A stretch of DNA of 18,213 bases from contig JAUSAU010000109.1 of assembly GCA_030652345.1 (NCBI GenBank), positions 1-18,213 on the forward strand, read 5' to 3'. The notes under the pieces were generated by a model, which saw only the letters and a program-made list of their open reading frames with translations, made no database searches and was not told where the DNA came from. How positions within the stretch are numbered: the first letter of the stretch is position 1; the number at the start of each line of letters is the position of its first letter. Made by a program: the position numbers and the translations under genes. This stretch comes from Coriobacteriia bacterium (lineage in GTDB: Bacteria > Actinomycetota > Coriobacteriia > Anaerosomatales > PALSA-660). Below, one piece after another: positions 14,791 to 18,213 of the stretch.

Positions 14791-16422
14791 TCAGTGGAGT
14801 GTGCCGCTCATGAGTCGCGCGAGGAGCGGGAGCAACTTCGCTCCGGGGCCCCACGCCAGTCCGCTCCCGAACACGATCGTGATCAGTCCGAGACCCGCGT
14901 ACTGGGCGGGAACCGGGACGCTGCCCGCGACCCCGAGTGTGCCTGAACCGCTCCCGCCAGCCCCGACGCCGCCGATCCTTTGCATGACCCACCCCCGCAG
15001 GATACCGTCTGCGGGCAGGGTCGCCGGGGCGGTCGACACCACGCTGCCGTCGCCGAATCCCGTGGTGTCGCCGGTCAGCGGCGAACCCGCGCCGTACAGC
15101 GTGCTCGTGGCCGCAGCCGAGGCCTGGGTCGCCGCGGCCTGCCAGACGATCGACACATCGTTGAGGACGGCTCCCTGGTCCAGAGCAGGCGACTGCTGTC
15201 TGACCCGGTACCGGATGTACGCGCCCTGAGCAGTGCTCGGGAACGAGAACGATCCGCTCGATCCGGCCGACTGCCACGCACCGCCGTCGATCGCGTACTC
15301 CAGGATCGTCGACCCGACCTCGCCCGAGGCGTTCCAGTTCAGCGCCGTGAAGCGCTTCTTCGCACCCGCCGCGGACAGGTCGAGCCGGCGCGACGTGGCC
15401 GTCCCGGAGGATGCGTAGCTGTAGACCAGCAGGCGCTTGGTGCCGTCGAGCACGAGCGTCGAACCGTCGTAGATCCGCAGTGCTGCGAGTGGTGAGGAGA
15501 CGGGTCCGTGTCCGGGCAGCATCGGTCCGGCGCCGTACGACCCCACGACGGACTTGGCGCGTGAGACCACGACGATGCGGTTGTTGCCCTTGTCGGTGAT
15601 GAGGGTGGTGCCATCGGCGAGCCGGATCGCTTCCGTGGGCCCGCTCAACTGGTTGACGCCGACGCCCTTCGTGGTCCCGTACTGCCATGTGACGGCGCCC
15701 GCGGAACTGACTTCGATGACGCGGTCGTTGCCGGAGTCGGTGATCAGCGTCGCTCCGCCGATCAGGCGGTGGGCGGCGCGTGGTGCGTTCAATCCCGTGG
15801 CGTACCGCCAGGCGACGGCGCCCGCGCTCGTGATCTCGCTGACGCGGTTCGCGCCCGGTTCGACGATCAGCGTGTTCCCGTTCGTCAGGCGGTGAGCCGA
15901 TGCCGGATCGCTGAGCTGACCGAGCCCGGTTCCCTTGATGCCGGTACCGTGCTGCCAGACGGTCGCCTTCGCGTTTGTCACTTCCAGTACGCGGAAGCCG
16001 CCACGGTCGACGATCAGGGTGTTGCCGCTCGCCAGCCTCTCCGCGTCGGACGGGGCCACCAGAGCGACGTCGTCGACGGAGGAGTACACCCAGCGCTTGA
16101 CCCCGGCACGGGTGAGATCGAAGACGGAGCGGGAGGCACCGTCGGCGATGAGCACGGCGTCGTTTCCGAGAGCCCGTATCGATCGGGGATCGCCTCCGAG
16201 CGAGTACTCCCAGTTGAGCCGATACGGCAGCACGAGGGACTGATCCGCGGTCGTACCGGTCAGGACCAGCCCGCTGCGCGACTCGAGACTGAACGGTCGC
16301 CCGCCCGTGCCCTCGGTCCAGACGGCGGCCCGGGCGAGCGCGGGTAGCGCGAGGAACAGCGCCAGGCCCAGCGCGAATGCTGCGCTCGGCCACAGGGACT
16401 GTGTTCGCGTGTCGGTGGGCAT
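14791..16422 (-). CDS. Secreted beta-propeller protein with C-terminal jelly-roll-like domain and possible membrane anchor
   Basis: The function is unknown. The 543-residue protein has a signal peptide (hydrophobic 13-30, cleavage after ALARA at 32). Six repeats start near 82, 128, 177, 218, 265 and 315, with the pattern RL-x-GNTLI(V/T)D-x-G-NRV-x-E(V/I) followed by V-x-W-x-YGT. This is the NHL/PQQ/arylsulfotransferase-like propeller type, and six repeats suit a six-bladed ring. A beta domain follows (about 345-428, LEYAIDGGAWQSAG to IRYRVRQQSP), then an Ala/Ser/Gly-rich linker and a last hydrophobic stretch (about 508-535) that may anchor it. The start is uncertain: ATG 16422 gives the cleanest signal peptide, while ATG 16455 and 16476 are in frame but have no better ribosome-binding site. 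It precedes the channel gene by 16 nt. No arylsulfotransferase catalytic site is evident. Confidence 0.82.
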   Translation of the reverse strand: MPTDTRTQSLWPSAAFALGLALFLALPALARAAVWTEGTGGRPFSLESRSGLVLTGTTADQSLVLPYRLNWEYSLGGDPRSIRALGNDAVLIADGASRSVFDLTRAGVKRWVYSSVDDVALVAPSDAERLASGNTLIVDRGGFRVLEVTNAKATVWQHGTGIKGTGLGQLSDPASAHRLTNGNTLIVEPGANRVSEITSAGAVAWRYATGLNAPRAAHRLIGGATLITDSGNDRVIEVSSAGAVTWQYGTTKGVGVNQLSGPTEAIRLADGTTLITDKGNNRIVVVSRAKSVVGSYGAGPMLPGHGPVSSPLAALRIYDGSTLVLDGTKRLLVYSYASSGTATSRRLDLSAAGAKKRFTALNWNASGEVGSTILEYAIDGGAWQSAGSSGSFSFPSTAQGAYIRYRVRQQSPALDQGAVLNDVSIVWQAAATQASAAATSTLYGAGSPLTGDTTGFGDGSVVSTAPATLPADGILRGWVMQRIGGVGAGGSGSGTLGVAGSVPVPAQYAGLGLITIVFGSGLAWGPGAKLLPLLARLMSGTLH

Positions 16423-16483
16423 GAGGGCGGTCTCGTGTTCTGATCGGGCGTTCATGCCGGTGTGCGGCACCCGCATCGGGCGG

Positions 16484-17485
16484 TCAGCCGTCGAGGCGCA
16501 GTGCATCGCCGGTGTGGTCGGTCTCGTAGCCGCGGATCTCACGGACGCCGGTACGGAATGCCCGCGTGGCGAGGCGATCCAGGAACGCGGCGAGTGCAGG
16601 ATCTTCGAGTCGGTCGGCGTCGAAGATCAAATCATACCGTTCGTGGAAGAGGGTGACGAAACCGAGTCCCGATTCCTCGGCTGCGGCCCTGATGCCCAGG
16701 CCCGCATCCGCCTCGCCCGCGGCGATGGCGAGCGCCGCCTCGGTGTGCGTGCGGAACGGCCGGTCGTATCCGACGATGGCGGTGGGGTCGATACCGAGAT
16801 CATGCAGCTTCCGGTCCAGCCAGACGCGGGTACCCGAACCCGGATTGCGGTTGGCCAGGACCAGACCGGGCCGGGCGAGGTCCTCCACTCCCCGGATCTT
16901 GAGTGGGTTGCCCGGAGCGGTCATCAGCCCCTGTTCCCGGTGAGCCAGGGTGAGGCCCGCCATCCGGCGGTCCGGGAAGAGGTGGCGCAGGTAGGGGATG
17001 TTGTACTCGTCCGCCTCGGCGTCGAAGAGGTGGCAGCCCGCGATATCAGCAAGCCCCTGGCGCAGGGCGACCAGGCCGTCGAGACTGCCGATCGCCGCCG
17101 GCACGATCTCGCGGTGTCCGTCGGTCACGTTGGCATTCGCCACGAGCAGTTCGAGAGCGAAGTCGTGGCTGCCCAGCACCATGAGCGGCGCCCGGTCGCC
17201 GGTGTCCGGGCCGATGAGGAGATGGATCGCGTACGCCCCCGCGCTCGCCCGGTAGAACTTCTCCGTGTAGTTGCGCACCTTTTGCTCGCCGGCCGGCTCA
17301 GCCAGGCCCACTGCTTCCAGCCGCTTGAGGTGATGGCGGATCCAGGCGGGATGTTTGTCGAACTCGCGCCCGAGGCGGGAGAGCGTCGATGGTCCGCACA
17401 TGAGGCGGCGCAGGATCGCACGCCGATGCTCGTCAGCGAGCACCGAGAGTTGATCGTGCCGGTCGATCGTCCCGACGGTGTCCAT
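16484..17485 (-). CDS. Winged-helix regulator fused to a periplasmic-binding-protein-like ligand domain
   Basis: A cytoplasmic transcription factor of 333 residues. Residues about 10-85 form an ArsR-like winged helix (LADEHRRAILRRLMCGPSTL, then PAWIRHHLKRLEAVGLAEPAG). Residues about 100-315 form a PBP-like domain of the kind found with molybdate/tungstate-type sensors. Its motifs are LMVLGSHDFALELL, GCHLFDAEADEYNIPYL, ANRNPGSGTRVWLDRKL and GEADAGLGIRAAAEESGL. It lacks a signal peptide, so it senses an intracellular ligand; an oxyanion is a guess from the family. The ATG at 17485 has AAGG 8 nt upstream, though the same bases belong to a TAAGGT hexamer that could be a leaderless -10. It is the first gene of the propeller/channel operon, 61 nt before the propeller ATG, and divergent from the cupredoxin lipoprotein, so it may control both. 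Confidence 0.85.
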   Translation of the reverse strand: MDTVGTIDRHDQLSVLADEHRRAILRRLMCGPSTLSRLGREFDKHPAWIRHHLKRLEAVGLAEPAGEQKVRNYTEKFYRASAGAYAIHLLIGPDTGDRAPLMVLGSHDFALELLVANANVTDGHREIVPAAIGSLDGLVALRQGLADIAGCHLFDAEADEYNIPYLRHLFPDRRMAGLTLAHREQGLMTAPGNPLKIRGVEDLARPGLVLANRNPGSGTRVWLDRKLHDLGIDPTAIVGYDRPFRTHTEAALAIAAGEADAGLGIRAAAEESGLGFVTLFHERYDLIFDADRLEDPALAAFLDRLATRAFRTGVREIRGYETDHTGDALRLDG

Positions 17486-17492
17486 CGCAGAT

Positions 17493-17498
17493 ACCTTA
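17493..17498 (-). promoter_or_regulatory. Possible -10 hexamer for the regulator gene
   Basis: TAAGGT on the - strand fits TANNNT and leaves 7 nt before the ATG at 17485, the spacing of a leaderless mRNA and similar to psiE. The internal AAGG could instead be the ribosome-binding site of a longer transcript. No clear -35 is seen. Confidence 0.35.
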
Positions 17499-17580
17499 AG
17501 TCGCCGCGTAGCGTGGTGGGCCTTCAGTGTATTCCCTGCGTCGGGGGGGTCAAGGACGCGGCGAGCCGTGTCCGAGCGGG

Positions 17581-17586
17581 TAGTAT
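17581..17586 (+). promoter_or_regulatory. Possible -10 hexamer for the cupredoxin lipoprotein gene
   Basis: TAGTAT, preceded by GGG, is a good TANNNT match in GC-rich DNA, 73 nt before the GTG at 17660. No -35 at 16-18 bp was found, so this is a weak call; the transcript would have a leader of about 67 nt containing the hairpin at 17612-17645. Confidence 0.3.
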
Positions 17587-17611
17587 GAGAAGGTCATCCG
17601 GTCACAGGTAT

Positions 17612-17645
17612 CGCCGGTGGCGCCCGGCACCGGGCGAGGCCGGCG
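17612..17645 (+). other. Leader hairpin just before the lipoprotein ribosome-binding site
   Basis: CGCCGG (17612-17617) pairs with CCGGCG (17640-17645), and inside it CGCCCG pairs with CGGGCG around GCAC. The ribosome-binding site GAGAGGGG begins 3 nt after the stem. It may influence translation; no ligand-binding RNA class was recognised. Confidence 0.4.
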
Positions 17646-17659
17646 ACGAGAGGGGCGGC

Positions 17660-18082
17660 GTGAACGCACGAATCAGGATCCCGGCAGCGATCTGCACGCT
17701 TCTTCTCGTCGCGTCGCTGTCCGCGTGCGGGCAGCCGGCGCCAACCCAGTCCGCGCCCGGCGGTGCGCAGCCCCCTGCGGCTGTCTTCGATGGCGCCCCG
17801 ACGGGTGCCGCGACGGTGGAAGGCGGGGTACAGCGCATCTCCGTCGACGTCTCACAGGGTTTCTACGACCCTACGATCCTCACGGTGAAGTCGGGTGTGC
17901 CCGTCGAGATCGTCTTCGGCCAGGGTCAGGGTTGCCTCGCGAGCGTGCTGTTCCCCGACTTCGGGGTGGATCAGGATCTCACGAACGGCGGTGCGACCGT
18001 GAAGTTGCCCGCTATGAAGCCCGGCGAGTACGTATTCAGTTGCGGGATGCGGATGGTCTTCGGGAAGGTCGTCGCACGGTAG
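17660..18082 (+). CDS. Cupredoxin-domain lipoprotein (probable copper-binding)
   Basis: A 140-residue lipoprotein: a short basic start, a hydrophobic stretch and lipobox LSAC with Cys23, then a Pro/Gly/Ala linker and a cupredoxin domain (about 56-139). The domain runs from QRISVDVSQGFYDPTILTV through GQGCLASVLFPDFGV to KPGEYVFSCGMRMVFGKVV. C92 in the GC...V.FP motif and C128/M130 in CGM are the positions conserved in this plastocyanin-like group and are likely metal ligands. The single-domain layout recalls copper-handling proteins near copper ATPases, but none is in the window. GTG 17660 is chosen because GAGAGGGG lies directly upstream and the signal peptide begins right after it. It is divergent from the regulator gene and converges with the hydrolase gene, 3 nt apart. 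Confidence 0.86.
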   Translation: MNARIRIPAAICTLLLVASLSACGQPAPTQSAPGGAQPPAAVFDGAPTGAATVEGGVQRISVDVSQGFYDPTILTVKSGVPVEIVFGQGQGCLASVLFPDFGVDQDLTNGGATVKLPAMKPGEYVFSCGMRMVFGKVVAR

Positions 18083-18085
18083 CGC

Positions 18086-18213
18086 TCAGCGCAGGCCCGG
18101 CACGCCGTCCAGAAACGCTCCGACCGCATCGCGGAACGCCTCGGGCTGCTCCTCGTGCGCGATGTGCCCGCACCGGGGGATGGTGACGAACCGCGAACCC
18201 TCGACCAGATCGG
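18086..18213 (-). CDS. Alpha/beta-fold hydrolase, C-terminal end
   Basis: Only the last 41 codons are in the window; the gene continues beyond base 18213. The sequence reads RFVTIPRCGHIAHEEQPEAF followed by a helical end, VGAFLDGVPGLR. GHIAHEEQPEAF is the typical region of the catalytic histidine in alpha/beta hydrolases, where a strand ends in GH and a helix closes the protein. Substrate and symbol cannot be given from this fragment. Confidence 0.8.
   Translation of the reverse strand, partial: DLVEGSRFVTIPRCGHIAHEEQPEAFRDAVGAFLDGVPGLR

Noticed and set aside
16307..17659. Long in-frame upstream extension of the cupredoxin gene
   Set aside because: It runs antisense through the propeller signal region and the regulator gene. 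The lipoprotein signal and a strong ribosome-binding site place the true start at 17660.
1..18213. Mobile elements, CRISPR arrays, tRNA and rRNA genes
   Set aside because: No transposase or integrase motifs, no regular repeat-spacer pattern and no tRNA or rRNA signature were seen on either strand.

Overview
The window is high-GC, gene-dense bacterial DNA with short gaps, many 4-base stop/start overlaps, Shine-Dalgarno sites and some GTG or TTG starts. A family II pyrophosphatase with CBS and DRTGG domains, an actinobacterial-looking pst/pho set, TANNNT -10 hexamers placed for leaderless mRNAs, and a DUF2149 + MotA/TolQ pair otherwise best known to me from archaea and anaerobes suggest an anaerobic actinobacterium, perhaps of the Coriobacteriia/OPB41 type. 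That placement is inference. I see no rRNA, tRNA, CRISPR array, transposase or phage gene.

Region 1 (1-4051, + strand) holds the 3' part of a PcrA/UvrD helicase, a CBS/DRTGG manganese-dependent inorganic pyrophosphatase and a PAP2-type membrane phosphatase.

Region 2 (4056-12242) is a phosphate-starvation island. phoB-phoR runs leftward. Divergent to it run pstS, a strong hairpin, then pstC-pstA-pstB with 4-base overlaps. There is no phoU. Next comes a PsiE-family membrane protein, a 71-residue unknown and a HAMP membrane protein that looks like a chemoreceptor without its signalling domain. Two sets of short repeats on an 11-bp pitch look like PhoB boxes. One lies in the phoB/pstS gap. The other is a four-unit array in front of psiE, followed by a -10 hexamer 6 nt before the ATG, which implies a leaderless mRNA.

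Region 3 (12259-13737, - strand) has a type IV pilin-like protein with its own promoter, followed by a PIG-L family deacetylase. Upstream of the promoter is a 13-bp-stem hairpin that probably ends the next operon, plus about 94 bp of unexplained sequence.

Region 4 (13738-17485, - strand) looks like one operon and is the least described part. In transcription order it encodes a winged-helix regulator fused to a periplasmic-binding-protein-like ligand domain, a secreted six-repeat beta-propeller protein with a possible C-terminal membrane anchor, a MotA/TolQ/ExbB-type channel protein, and a DUF2149 protein. The DUF2149 protein has one membrane segment carrying an aspartate, as in ExbD/TolR. I infer a proton-driven channel coupled to an extracytoplasmic propeller, under a ligand-sensing regulator. 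No TonB-like or outer-membrane gene is visible.

Region 5 (17486-18213) has a divergent lipoprotein with a cupredoxin fold (Cys and Cys-Gly-Met copper-site motifs) and the 3' end of an alpha/beta-hydrolase gene on the - strand.
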